Of a stretch of 64,000 bases of DNA, positions 9,606 through 20,765 are shown in pieces; position 1 is the first letter of the stretch; every line of letters begins with the position of its first letter. Below the pieces are notes generated by a model. The model made no database searches, was not told the DNA's origin, and saw only the letters and a program-made list of their open reading frames with translations. Source of the DNA: Conchocele bisecta (Eukaryota > Mollusca > Bivalvia > Lucinida > Thyasiridae); the NCBI GenBank assembly GCA_029237695.1, contig CM055265.1, positions 45,067,331 through 45,131,330 on the forward strand, given 5' to 3'. The position numbers were made by a program, and so were the translations under genes.

Positions 9606-12450
9606 CATTATTGATTATTGCATCGCTGTTTTGCCATGCGTTTTGTTACCTCGATAAGCCACGCCCCTTGACAACAACAATTGCAACAGTAATTTGGGAA
9701 CGACCATTATGACGCAAGGTGCGCTGTTAAAACTTAAAATAGTTCTCCCTAAAATGATTTAATATGCTGGTACCCGTCTTACAATACGTTGCTCTCTAAA
9801 TTGGTTCCATGTCCCTAACGGTGTTGATGTAGATTGATGCCGCCTTTTCTGTTGCGCCATGTTTAGGTTAAAAGACACCAAATAGTTTTACTGTATAATT
9901 TAACCAAATCCCAGCCAGTCTTTCCTACTTTCACTATTCGTATAGATGTTGTGGGACCAACCTCGTCATGTCTCCCAATATTGTTTACCGTATTTAGCCG
10001 TGTATTGCGCGCACTGGTGTACAACGCGCATCTATATTTTGGGGGGAAAAATCAGGGAAAAAAAATAGTTCGCGTCTATAGCGCGCAACAAAAAAAAAAA
10101 ATAAAAAATCGGCGGAAATTCCGTCACGTATAAGAAAATTGCATTCCGAGTTCACATCCACAATGCTGAACGTGTGCTGTTAGGCTCTCTCGAAGAGAAA
10201 AATATCGCCAAAGGTCAGCTTTATGGCATAAATTAGACTTTATATTGTCTAAAAGTATGTTATATTTATTGTTATTTACTCATTAATATGCTTAATAAAA
10301 ATTCATGATGCATGTAATAAACTTATTGAACCTACTTACGAAGAAATTTGTTGTATATAATTCCATATTTGCCATTCGTGTATAACATAATTACCCGTAT
10401 CGCAAACACACAGCAGGCTAGCCATGTGTAAACTTCTTCCCCAAGGCGATAATAACTCCCTACTAGTGACCTGCACACGAGAAATGGGCCCTAAACAATT
10501 CCCCCCCAGCCAAATATTGACACTGTGGACCACCGTGGATATACGTAGGTACAGATAGTGTGTATTCACTGTTTATTGATTAGGTTTAACAATATACATA
10601 GGTACTACCTGAATACACGACATTCCAGCATAGCCCCATACAGTGTATGCGCAGATGAATCGGGGGCTATGCTGGTCGCACATGTCATAAGGTATTGATG
10701 CGTGAATACTTGTCAATACTTTACGAAAATAGTAACACAGTCAGTCGGCACCTAGCAACGAAAAATGACCATTACCGAGTGTTACCGAATGCGATATGAA
10801 TGTGCGCGACGCTTGATTTTGCATATAAAATCTTACATCAAGCGCTTATGGGATTGAGATGATCTGTCCTCATTAATTATTCACAGAATGGCAGACGTGT
10901 GACGTCACTTTGAAAATGTACAACCAAACAATACCCGACAGGCAACATTTGACCGATATGAGATCGGTACACCAGCGTAAATACAGAAAACACGTAAATT
11001 TCCTCTAATACACGTAGCCTCTTATGTTACGAGCCTGGCTATATTAAATCCCAAAATATACCAATTTACCATCAATCTATACTTACCGCACCCATTCATA
11101 TCGATTGATTCCTTTTCTCTTGTTTCACACTATGCGTATTTAAACGTCTGTCAAAAATTTATATTTCCGTTTCCGGGCTTGTTTTGTTTGCGTGAAACTG
11201 GCAGAAATCAGTTGGAAAAAATGTTTGAAATTTATGTTCCTACTTATAACGCGCAGGGCGACTTCTGGATTAAAAATGGTGCTGAAAAAATGTGCGTAAT
11301 ACACGGCTAAATACGGTACATTATTTGGCCACGTAAACTCTGTTTACATCACGTGACAATCAGGCTCAGTGTTTTCTTTTAAATGCTTCAAATATGCTGA
11401 AAACTGGTGTTAAAAACACCCCTTTTCTAACCTTAAACCTATAGAGTGTACATGCCAGGTTATAATATAGGGAGACATGTTTTTCTTTATTCTTTCAATC
11501 TGACATATTTCTGGCAAAATGATTACCATTACCAGACGTACTAATTGACATTATTATACTTTGTATATCAAACGCGAAATGCCAGTTTGATATCAGGGGC
11601 GATAACCGTGGTTCCTTAAAATGATAATGGAAGCAACTATTTATTCCATTTATTTATTATTTGATGTGCAATATCATACTATATGATATGTCGATAAAAA
11701 TATTTATTCAGCATTTAGTTGATATAAATAATTTAAAAATACTGCATCACTTGCATATGGAACTAGCTTGATACCACCGCGAGTCTCTATGAGTACATTA
11801 AATATTACTAAATAATTATATCTGTGTACCTGGCACTCGTAATTTTTAAAAGTGGTGGACTAGTTACAATTATACACTTATTTAAGTTACATAAAGAAAA
11901 GTGTGTACCTACTAGATGGGATCCCAGCTTCAACAATAATTAAATCTCTATTTTAATTAGTCAAGATCCAGAGCAGAATGGGTGCAGGTTATTGGAAATT
12001 AGGTCCCACAACATCCATAAGAAAAATGAAAGTAGCAGAGAATAGCAAAATGTGTGGTAACAGGTTATTTGTTTAGGGAAAATCAATGGTGGTGGCCCAC
12101 CTTAGTCTGATCCCGGACGGTTATTGGTTTGCATCGGTAACAGGCCAGTTTGACAGTCAACCTGTGTAAGTTACCACATGTGTAACTTACTATAAAAATG
12201 TGATTGTTTTCAATTACGTACATATGTAATTTAATTATGAGGATACATGTATGTATAAAACACATTAGTAAGTCAAACACCATACATACGTATGCAATTT
12301 AGTTAATATAGGTTAGATAATAACAAATGGTACGAAATCGTCAAGACGGTAAAAGTCGTCCGGTATGAACAAAATTGTGTGGGTGTTTTGAGGTCACTGA
12401 CACAGTTTGCTGCTTGCAAATCTTGATCCATTACTACCCAGTTTCATTTG
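9606..12450. repeat. outer part of the right foldback arm
   Basis: Reverse complement of 1-2446, for example CATTATTGATTATTGCATCG at 9606 against the complement ending at 2446, and GTCACTGACACAGTTTGC near 12390 against the complement near 50. It contains one private insertion (9988-11316) and lacks the left-arm insertion (264-1192). No gene seen. Confidence 0.75.
9988..11316. mobile_element. 1.33-kb TA-flanked non-autonomous DNA transposon
   Basis: Begins CCGTATTTAGCCGTGTATT and ends AATACACGGCTAAATACGG, an inverted repeat of about 19 bp with similarity continuing as GCGCGC. It is flanked by TA (9986-9987, 11317-11318). The left foldback arm shows the empty site TTGTTTACATTA near 2060, which confirms the borders. 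TA duplication and CCGTATTT ends suggest the Tc1/mariner-pogo group, an inference. No transposase is readable inside. Confidence 0.75.
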
Positions 12451-12464
12451 ACGAACATGATGGT

Positions 12465-12720
12465 CATGTGATGTAAACAGAGTTTCTGTGGCCAAAAAAG
12501 ATATGTAAACAATATTGGGGAACATGACGAGGTTGGATATTTCTGTCTTAGGAGTAAGTGAAGCTATTGTTTAATTCATGCAGAACCAGTACTGACCGGC
12601 TGCAGGTCATGTACAAGTAGGTCCCACAACATCCATACGAATAGTGAAAGTAGGAGAGACTGACCTTATTGGATGGGATTCGGTTAAAGTGTATAGTAAA
12701 ACTATTTGGTGTCTTCTAAC
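12465..12720. repeat. direct partial copy of the foldback arm
   Basis: GATGTAAACAGAGTTTC, AATATTGGGGAACATGACG and the CCCACAACATCCATACG block repeat bases 2025-2180 of the left arm in the same orientation, but with an extra segment of about 75 bp (12534-12612) containing TGACCGGCTGCAGGTCA. This shows that the arm sequence belongs to a dispersed family. Confidence 0.55.
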
Positions 12721-13300
12721 CTATACTGTGATCATTTTGTAGGTGAAATCTTACATCAACACCGGCATTGGAGGTGTGCCTCAAACAGCCAATCACATCT
12801 CGTACTATTATTTATTAGTCGGAGGATTCCTAACATTGACAGTAGTGCCATCTGGCGTCATAATGAGGCACTACTAACCAATATATTGCTTGCATCATTC
12901 TGCTTGTGGCTTGATGCTTTCTGCTTGCGGGTTTCCGCTTTCGGACTGTGGCGTGATGCTTACTTCCCGTGGCTTTGTCCTTACTGCTTTCGGCCTTATT
13001 CAAAGTGCTAAGTGCTTGTTCCTACTTTCTATTGCAAATGCTTAGTGCAATAAAACAGGGACACGGATAAGGACGTATCAATAATTGTAATGTAAATAAG
13101 ACGAATGAACAAAGCAATCAGCAGAATGGACATGTAAGAAAGACAAATACAATTACAAGAAGCAGATTTCAAATGTAATAAATACAAATGACGAATTAAA
13201 TAACATGAATATAAGTTGTAATGTCATCAGCATGCAAGCATCAAGTCACATAGCATTATGGCAGATATTACCTTCCATAGTCCGGTGCCGCAATATGGCG
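12720..13300. repeat. decayed foldback-family half element
   Basis: Contains GCTTGATGCTTTCTGCTTG and, near 13210-13290, ATGTCATCAGCATGCAAGC plus ATGGCAGATATTACCTTCC, both related to the inner foldback arms at 2580-2760 and 3530-3800. The open frame of about 100 codons across 12706-13011 has no recognisable domain and lies inside the repeat, so I do not call it a gene. Confidence 0.45.
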
Positions 13301-13321
13301 AAGGGTTCCGTACACCAAGTA

Positions 13322-13520
13322 CATATCTTGCCTTATTTCTTAAAACATGGTTTGACAGCACTTCAGAATCATTTCCAATGGAATTGATTCTGAAGTGCTG
13401 TCAAAGCATGTTGTAAATTATTCTAAATTGCTGTTAAAGCATGTTTTTGAGGATAAAAATGGAAAATAGAAAATAAACAGTAGACGACAAAAAAAAATAA
13501 GATAGCGGTCTAAGGGTTAA
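13322..13520. mobile_element. TTAA-type hairpin MITE (family 1), 5' end degraded
   Basis: Shows the family hairpin TTTGACAGCACTTCAGAATC with complementary arm, the GATAAAAATGGAAAATAG block and the right end TAGCGGTCTAAGGGTTAA. The left TTAACCC end is not recognisable; foldback-family sequence abuts it instead. Confidence 0.65.
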
Positions 13521-13635
13521 ATACTGGTACTTTATTACATATAATTATCACCATATCTGTCTCTGCATCTGTCGTATTTTTTATTTCATAATACATGTAG
13601 TAACATATGATCCTATGACTTCTTCTTCACAATTT

Positions 13636-13750
13636 TTATACCCCAGGCATACAAAGTATGTAGAGGGGTATATTGTTTTTATATGTCCATCCTTCCATCG
13701 TCCATCTGTTTGTTAAAATGTTTGTCGTCCAGGCGGCGGCCGGGGGCATT
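13636..13750. repeat. hairpin-capped repeat fragment (ATACCCC...GGGGTAT)
   Basis: TTTTTATACCCCAGGC and AGGGGTATATTG can pair, and GTCCATCCTTCCATCGTCC follows. This layout, a capped hairpin followed by CCGT/CCATC-type runs, recurs at the starts of the Helentron-like modules elsewhere in the window. It is probably a truncated relative. Confidence 0.4.
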
Positions 13751-13751
13751 A

Positions 13752-13996
13752 GGGGCCCGTTTCACTAAACTTTGTAAGACTTAAATTTTTGTAATTGCAA
13801 ATTTAGGATCGTTTGGAAATTTCAATTGATGGATTTACATTTATTGAGCATAGGCTGCATATGCAGCCTATGCTCAATAAATGTAAATCCAATAATTTTT
13901 TTACAAGAAATCAGTGTTAATGTGGAATTTACAGATTATCATAATTTTACGCTTACGAACATTTTAGCAGTACAAAGTTTAGTGAAACGGGCCCCT
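13752..13996. mobile_element. 245-bp hairpin MITE with GGGCCCGTTTCAC ends
   Basis: Begins GGGGCCCGTTTCACTAAAC and ends GTTTAGTGAAACGGGCCCC. The centre is a long perfect hairpin, ACATTTATTGAGCATAGGC with its complement around TGCATATGCA. A partial relative lies at 52749-52880 (TTTCACTAAACTTTGTATG). Superfamily not determined. Confidence 0.75.
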
Positions 13997-14179
13997 GTAC
14001 GCCTCACTTGCTCTAGGTTTTTACAAAATGCTTCATGTGGAATTAAATTCTAAATTTATCACTGCTTTTTTTATCAATATTTGTGGAATATGGCAGTACG
14101 ATAAGGAGATAAAACAGAGACCATAGGCACTAATTTGACAACCAAGCACAAATTGTTCCATTTGTATCAATTGACAATC

Positions 14180-14640
14180 ATGCAAAAATTAAACCATGTG
14201 GCGGTGGAGAAATGGGGCTTATGGCATGTGTGACCACTGCGTGTAGCTACTTATCTGCTATCACCCTCATTCCACTTGATAAGGATATATGTGACCATGA
14301 CTGGAGAAATAGGACTTATGGGATTTGTGACCAGTGTAGCTCCTTTATCAAATTGATGGTCTAGTAACATAAGGTTGTAAGTGCTATGCTTTAGCATAGC
14401 AGTTACGACCTTATGTTACTAGACCATCGAAATAGCACACTGCTGTAGCCTGATAACTATCTATGTCGCTTGTTATAGATGCATCATATTGTTTCATTGA
14501 TGGAATGGCGAACAGTGCAGATCTGAACAGACCAACTGTGCGGATACACAGGCTGATCTGGCACTGTACTGGTTGCAAAACCCATAACCATATTTAGAAA
14601 TATATGTCGCAACCGCCATTTGAAGCATCTCGTCGAAACA
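14180..14640. repeat. fragments of the TGTGGCTGTGACTGGAG MITE family
   Basis: Pieces such as TGACTGGAGAAATAGGACTTA (near 14298), ATTTGTGACCAGTGTAGCTC and ATGGAATGGCGAACAGTGC match the complete family member at 24324-24590. They are interrupted by the hairpin at 14354-14430. No coding signal. Confidence 0.5.
14354..14430. repeat. near-perfect 77-bp palindrome
   Basis: TTGATGGTCTAGTAACATAA and its complement flank a GCTATGCTTTAGCATAGC centre. It is a relative of the palindrome at 7651-7726 and so a mobile hairpin family. Confidence 0.7.
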
Positions 14641-14708
14641 GTTTAAATGATTGGTCACAATATATATTTTCATTGAGAAATAACAAACACAAGAAATCAG
14701 TATCTCTG

Positions 14709-15002
14709 TAGCTGATTTCAGTAACATTGCAAAGTATACTTTTCTAGCAAAGTATACTTTGAGGGAGCAATCATTTATTTTTCCTGAAATGCATTATTTC
14801 ACACTACAGCGTATATTTGATGATTAAAAGTATGCAGAATTATTATACTGAATTTATTACATTATCACAGCCAAAATGGCTGTGATAATGTAATAAATTC
14901 AGTATAATAAAAATTAATAAATTTATCCTAAAATTGAAAATTTCTCCCTCAAAATATACTTTGCTAGAAAAGTATACTTTGCAATGTTTGTGAAATCGGC
15001 TA
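14709..15002. mobile_element. Harbinger-like hairpin MITE, copy 3
   Basis: Starts TAGCTGATTTCAGTAAC and ends GTTTGTGAAATCGGCTA, flanked by CTG (14706-14708) and CAG (15003-15005), which fits a CWG target. The centre palindrome surrounds GCCAAAATGGC. Same family as 4465-4767 and 4882-5185. Confidence 0.7.
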
Positions 15003-15274
15003 CAGATGGAGGATCATGATGTACATCTCAAAAACTTCAACTCCAATGTTTATGATAACAAATAAATGTATGAAATTTCAAGCCAATCCAACTTATAGTC
15101 ACAGAGACGGAGCTCGAGATAAGCTGCGTATTTGCTTAAATACCCAATTAAAATTGCCAAAAACCCAATTGAAATCAGAAGTAGTGAATATCAAAAAGCA
15201 ATAAAAAAATTGTGGTACTTTTATCATGCTGCAGAAATCAATAAACAGACCACCACTATAGCATGTTTTTCTTA

Positions 15275-15400
15275 TTTTTCCATGAAAACAAATCTTGGTA
15301 TTTCATTAGAATTGTCTCCAAGGAGATAATTCTAATGAAATGCCAAGGAGACAATTCTAATGAAATACCAAGACGTGTTTTCATTTCGAAGCAAACTATT
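15275..15400. repeat. palindrome with a reiterated arm
   Basis: TGGTATTTCATTAGAATTGTC is followed by GGAGATAATTCTAATGAAAT and then a second GACAATTCTAATGAAATACC, so one arm has two complementary partners. Outer parts (GAAAACAAATCTTGG / CCAAGACGTGTTTTC) also pair. Probably a hairpin MITE with a duplicated arm. Confidence 0.55.
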
Positions 15401-15903
15401 CAATAATTGCTGTCTGTTGATGTGTATTAAAACAGTAGCGTGATTTTATTTTACCTAATTCAAATTTTGAAGTACCCAATTGCTTCAGAAATGATGGAGT
15501 GACAATACTCAATTACTAATTCCTTATCTGGAGCATGCAAAGATAGTAGGTAGTCGAAAACTGTAATACAAATCTCGGACCGACCAACGGACAGATGGAT
15601 AGATGAACAGACAGAAAAGTGGCAACTATATATACCCGGAAACAAATTTGTGCTTTATACAGCAACACAACAAAATTAAGTCAATATAATATCCTCACGT
15701 GATGCGTATAATAGCTGTTAACCTATCAAGCCGAGCCATCCAGGCAATATTGTTATCAAAGCCATAGAAATACTTGTCAGAGGTTGACAGTAGCTAAGAC
15801 TTTCTATGGCTGCATTTGGGTTAAGTTTCTCAGCCGTTATTATATTGTACTTTTACTACTTTATGTGGGAAAGTGGAAAATTACACTCTCTGTACTTATT
15901 ATC

Positions 15904-16108
15904 CCTTAGACCGCTATCTTATTTTTGTTGTCGTCTGCTGTTTATTTTCCATTTTTATCATCAAAAACGTGCTTTGACAGCACTTCAGAATCATTTCCAG
16001 TGGAAATGATTCTGAAGTACTGTCAAACCATGTTTTTATCGAGAAATATGGCAAGATATAAAAGCAACAGCAGACGACAATTGTTGTGAGTAGCGGTGTA
16101 AGGGTTAA
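15904..16108. mobile_element. TTAA-type hairpin MITE (family 1)
   Basis: Left end CCCTTAGACCGCTATCTT, inner hairpin GACAGCACTTCAGAATCATT with its complement, right end GTAGCGGTGTAAGGGTTAA. The left TTAA is replaced by TTAT. Orientation is opposite to the copy at 54345 by the placement of the GATAAAAATGG block. Confidence 0.7.
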
Positions 16109-16325
16109 ATTGGTTTCCAATGTACAAAGAAGCATTAGAAGCGTGTTGAGTATTTAAATTAGCTTATAGCATTTGTGACCAGTGCAGACCCTGACAGACT
16201 GCGCTGGTGTGCAGCTAGCGCAGCTGGGTGTACACTGAGCACAAATGCCACAAGCCTCATTTCTTCAGTCACAAACACAGGTGGAAAACTCGGACATGTG
16301 ACACAAAAAAAATACCCAATGAAAA

Positions 16326-16426
16326 AAATCCATTACCCCATCCACTTGGTCTCATACAGTACTATGTTCTATTAATAGAACACAGTACTGTATGAGACTA
16401 AGTGGGTGGGATAATGGATTTTTTTT
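16326..16426. repeat. about 100-bp near-perfect palindrome
   Basis: AATCCATTACCCCATCCACT and CTCATACAGTACTATGTTCT have complementary partners in reverse order around a TATTAATA centre. It has the form of a hairpin MITE; no second copy was found in the window. Confidence 0.65.
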
Positions 16427-16975
16427 GTAATAGGCATTTGTTTGTGTCACAGCCAGACATCATTTATGACTCGTAACAACAAAACCAACTTATGGAGTTT
16501 GCTACCAGTTTAGCCCCAGTTCATCCTGCACATCTGTATTATGATCAAGACATGTGGTGGTTTGTTGGGAGCATATGTGATGGGTAATTTTACAAATTTT
16601 AAAAAAGTTAGAATATAATGTTACCAAAATGAGGATCTTTATATAGCTTCAAAGTGCATACCGGTAAGCTGATTGGAGTGAAAGTTAGCCTAGTAAATCA
16701 TGTACCAGTTGCTGTTGTATTTTCACAAAAAAAGCAGCTCATTCTATTTTGTTTTCTTTGCTATTTAGTTTCTGATAGTTATAAAGCATCTAGCTCCTGA
16801 TCTATGACTTGGAGATATGAGGCTTATGGCATTATTATATGGCCAGTCTAGCTCAATAACCCCCTTTACTTGTGGTGGGAGACGTTTAATTAATGGTCAC
16901 ATGGTCACAGCTGTTTATGACTGCAGCATGAATACAAGTGCTGCCAGCACCAATTAATCATGGACACATACAGGA

Positions 16976-17165
16976 ATATACATGTGGCTGTGACTGGAGA
17001 AATGGGGCTTATGAGATATGTGACCAGTTTAGTCTATACTGCTTGTTAGAAGCATAACGGGTGTTTCATTGATGGAATGGCGAACAGTGCAGATTCTGAT
17101 CAGACTGCGCGGATGCGCAGGCTGATCTGAATCTACATTGGTCGCAAGACCATTTTCCATGTTTG
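16976..17165. mobile_element. TGTGGCTGTGACTGGAG MITE, 3' part missing
   Basis: Matches the left half of 24324-24590 (CATGTGGCTGTGACTGGAG, GACCAGTTTAG, then the GATCAGACTGCGCGGATGCG hairpin). It stops near the 5' end of the LINE at 17191, so the LINE probably inserted into it or next to it. Confidence 0.55.
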
Positions 17166-17190
17166 AGTATGATATGTATGGTGTTCCAAT

Positions 17191-19850
17191 GAGCACAGTG
17201 TGTTAACAATTAACGATAGTGTTTGTTATGCTACTTGTTTACAAAAAGAAATACAAGCCATGCAAAGCGCCTGGGCCAACTTCAGAAAAATAAGAAACGA
17301 AGTGACAAGCCTCCTACGAAAGTGCAAATTAGAACATAAAAATAAATTGATAGAAACAATCAATACGAGTGACATTCTAGCAAAAACATGGTTTAAAATA
17401 GCCAAGCAACTAACAGATAAAGCCGGCTCATCCCCACAAATACCAATACTTATAGAAAATGGAACTGAAGCCAATTCTGACCTCGAAAAAACAGAGATGC
17501 TTAACGCCTACTTCTGTAAACAATCTTCTATTGATGACAGTAACCAAGTTTTACCACCTCTTACGCTACCCCAACACAACATATCTTCTATTCACATATC
17601 ACAAAGAGATATATGTGACGCTATATCCCGTATCGACCCGTCCAAAGCATGTGGTCCAGACCTTATAAGTCCTCGCCTATTGAGAGAAGGTGCAAACGAG
17701 CTTTCATCACCTCTTTCTTTAATATTCAATATATCAATCAACTCCTCGCAATTTCCATGTTCATGGAAACTAGCTAACGTCATCCCAATATTCAAAAAGA
17801 ATGATCCTTCAAATCCACAAAATTATCGGCCTATATCACTCTTAAGCTGTATCGGGAAGCTCATGGAACGCTGTATCCATAAGTATCTATATAATTATAT
17901 AGTTAATAATAATATTCTCACACCATTCCAATCGGGGTTCGTCAAAGGAGACTCAACAGTAAACCAGTTACTATATGTATACAATGATATATGTAAGGCT
18001 TTGGATGACGGCAAAGAAGTTCGTGCAGTTTTCTGTGATATATCGAAAGCTTTTGATAGGGTCTGGCACCGAGGCCTTCTTTATAAGCTGTCTTCAGCAG
18101 GCATTACTGGCAATTTGCACCGATGGTTTACATCTTATCTATCTTCCAGGCAACAGAGAGTAGTTTACGCAAACTCTTCATCCCACTGGTCCACTATTAA
18201 TGCCGGCGTTCCTCAAGGGTCTATCCTAGGCCCACTCCTCTTTTTACTTTATATAAATGATATAGTCACGGAAATCAAATCGAATATTAGACTTTTTGCC
18301 GATGACACGAGCTTATACATCATAGTCGACGACCCGAACACCTCCGCCATTTCTCTTAACGATGACCTCAAAACAATTGATCAGTGGTCGCGAGACTGGT
18401 TGGTCACGTTTAATCCATTAAAAACGGAAACAATGATATTTTCTCGAAAACAAAACAAACCGCAACACCCAGATCTTATCATGAACAATGTAACACTAAA
18501 CCCCATTAGTGAACATACACACCTAGGTTTAACATTATCAGAAGATGGTAAATGGAAAACACATATTTCCCGCTGCATAAATAAAGCATGGCAACGAATT
18601 GGCATCCTACGTTCATTGAAATTCCTCCTAAATAGATCGGGTCTTGAACGTTTATACTTCTCATCCATTCGACCTCTCATAGAATACGGCGATGTCATTT
18701 GGGACAATTGCACTTGTGAACTGAAAAATGATTTGGACGCAATTCAAAATGAAGCCGCGCGAATAGTAACAGGAGCCACAAAACTATGCAGTATAGAAAA
18801 TTTATATCGCGACTTAAAATGGGAAACGCTAAGTACCAGAAGAAGAAAACATAAACTAATACAACTCTTTAAAATGAAAAATAATCTTACACCTAATTAT
18901 CTACATACTCTTATACCGACTCAAGTACAAAATCGCTACGCCCTTCGCAACGCGGATGATATTCCACATATTCCTTGCCGCACTCAAATGTACAATAACT
19001 CATTTCTACCTTCTGCTATACGCGAATGGAACACATTACCTGCAGAAATTAGAAACTCACCTAGCCTATCCATCTTTAAGTATCGAATGAACAAAAATAC
19101 ATCTAAATCAACACTTTTTAACATAGGCAACAGGAGAGACCAAATATTGCACGCTCGCCTACGACTAGCTTGTAGCTCGCTCAACTACGACCTATACCGA
19201 AAGTCAATAGTAGATTCCCCTTTATGTTCTTGTGGATCACAAGAGACTGTAGACCACTACCTAACAGCATGCACAAACTACGAACTACAGCGTCAACAAT
19301 ATTTAGCTGGGCTGGATTGTCCAGTCATTGCCGATAATCTTTTAAACGGAAATGAGCACCTTTCATTAGAGGTAAAACAAACACGTTGTTCCTACAAGTT
19401 CACAAATATATTACAGCAACTAATGCGGTTCTAATCGTTATTAACTATATTCATCATTATATGTCAGACCAAAAATCTATGTTGGGGAGGGGTGGAAATA
19501 CTACGCATCGTCTTCATCATAAGTCGCGCCGGCAGCCCCGAGTAGTAAGACGCATGGTACAGTCAGTCAACAGAGGTTATCCGATCAGCTCTCACCATCA
19601 AAATCACCACTCCTTTCCCCTCTTTTTTATTTCATTATATTATCTTTGTTCCTTCTCTAACACTACGTTTATAAACAATATAATCAGTCAAATTTGTATA
19701 TTGCAATGCGCACTACATATGATTTGTATGTTACACTGTCTTATATCTTGTAGGGAGATGAATTCATATAAGCTTCTAGCTTGTTTTCAAATCCTTGTAT
19801 TTTGTTATGTAACATGTATATTGTACATTTGCCAATAAATATTGTTTAAA
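17191..19850 (+). mobile_element. 5'-truncated non-LTR retrotransposon (LINE)
   Basis: Contains one long reverse-transcriptase frame (17203-19434), about 410 bp of 3' untranslated sequence, and a polyadenylation-like AATAAA near 19836. The endonuclease domain and first ORF expected of such elements are absent, and the open frame starts without an ATG, so the 5' end is truncated. I could not identify a clear target duplication or A-tail. Confidence 0.75.
17203..19434 (+). CDS. non-LTR reverse transcriptase, 5'-truncated, frame intact
   Basis: Reverse transcriptase that would copy element RNA at a nicked chromosomal target. Visible blocks in order: NYRPISLLS (near 17821), QSGFVKGDST, AVFCDISKAFD (catalytic Asp, near 18025), GVPQGSILGP, RLFADDTSLY (catalytic FADD at 18295-18306), and a Cys/His cluster PLCSCG...DHYLTAC near 19218-19271. 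The order and the GVPQGS and FADD blocks fit the Jockey/CR1-like groups. About 744 codons lack any stop, which suggests a young copy. The frame is open at the 5' side without a Met; the N-terminal endonuclease part is missing. Confidence 0.85.
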   Translation, partial: LTINDSVCYATCLQKEIQAMQSAWANFRKIRNEVTSLLRKCKLEHKNKLIETINTSDILAKTWFKIAKQLTDKAGSSPQIPILIENGTEANSDLEKTEMLNAYFCKQSSIDDSNQVLPPLTLPQHNISSIHISQRDICDAISRIDPSKACGPDLISPRLLREGANELSSPLSLIFNISINSSQFPCSWKLANVIPIFKKNDPSNPQNYRPISLLSCIGKLMERCIHKYLYNYIVNNNILTPFQSGFVKGDSTVNQLLYVYNDICKALDDGKEVRAVFCDISKAFDRVWHRGLLYKLSSAGITGNLHRWFTSYLSSRQQRVVYANSSSHWSTINAGVPQGSILGPLLFLLYINDIVTEIKSNIRLFADDTSLYIIVDDPNTSAISLNDDLKTIDQWSRDWLVTFNPLKTETMIFSRKQNKPQHPDLIMNNVTLNPISEHTHLGLTLSEDGKWKTHISRCINKAWQRIGILRSLKFLLNRSGLERLYFSSIRPLIEYGDVIWDNCTCELKNDLDAIQNEAARIVTGATKLCSIENLYRDLKWETLSTRRRKHKLIQLFKMKNNLTPNYLHTLIPTQVQNRYALRNADDIPHIPCRTQMYNNSFLPSAIREWNTLPAEIRNSPSLSIFKYRMNKNTSKSTLFNIGNRRDQILHARLRLACSSLNYDLYRKSIVDSPLCSCGSQETVDHYLTACTNYELQRQQYLAGLDCPVIADNLLNGNEHLSLEVKQTRCSYKFTNILQQLMRF

Positions 19851-20530
19851 CTAAGCCATGCAAGCCAATACTGAGTATTTAAAATGTGTTGAGAAAAGAT
19901 ATCAACTGATGCAATCATATCATAATTGAACCGCAGGCGATAGTAGGGACATCAACAAGATGCTTGTCGATAGCATAGTCCAACCTGCGCTATTATTCAA
20001 AGGCTGCAACATGGTTATGTACGTGATCTATCAGAAAAAATCAACAGCGATGAATACAAATGAACTCGGATGTCACACGTGGTGTAACATGAAAACACCA
20101 CAGTCATATAAATATATATTGCCAAACATATATTGCCGCCAACAGCGGATTGTCTGAGAAAACATATTTCTAGAGCAAATTAAATGTACCAAACGCTTAT
20201 CTGGAAATCATCACTGAACTGATAAGCCCAATACAACATCACCTGTAAGGAACGGCTGGAAAATGACGGATATTTAACTAACCATATACTGGTGTGACAA
20301 CGTCCCTGTATCACAAACTGTGATGGATTAAGTGCTATGTGGTTCTGGGGGGAAATGTTCCACACGATGGTGCACAAATGGCTGTAATATCAGTCAGCAA
20401 TGTCAGCCCGTAGAACAAACAATCGAACACGATGCAGGTGAGGTGTCAGAACAGTGATTGAAATCATACAACCGGTGTTTTGTACCTTTCAATGGTCTGA
20501 TGATATAGACACACAGTCACAGTCACAGGC

Positions 20531-20765
20531 ACGATATGCGGGTTGCGGCCATCTAGTTCTCCTATAATATCTTAACAATTTACCACATATTTGGCTATTC
20601 TCTGCTACTTTCATTTTTGTTTTGCAATCTGGTAGACAGCGCAATATAGTCGACACATTGGCATATGCACATACGTACGTGCGTCCGGACTAAAGTTTTT
20701 GGTTAAAGTTTTTCGATATACTATCAAAACCTCGGCGAGCGCGACATGCAGGCCGCGGCCATCTA
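20531..20765. repeat. short modules with GCGGCCATCTAGT ends
   Basis: ATGCGGGTTGCGGCCATCTAGT near 20540 and ATGCAGGCCGCGGCCATCTAGT near 20745 are end motifs that recur at 49165-49194. The start-type motif AGCGCAATATAGTCGACAC (20639) followed by ACGTACGT and a TTTTTGGTTAAAG run precedes the second. These are short relatives of the Helentron-like modules described below. Confidence 0.45.

Noticed and set aside
17226..18713. Frames on the minus strand and other phases across the LINE
   Set aside because: They overlap the long reverse transcriptase frame with its full set of motifs and have no motif of their own.
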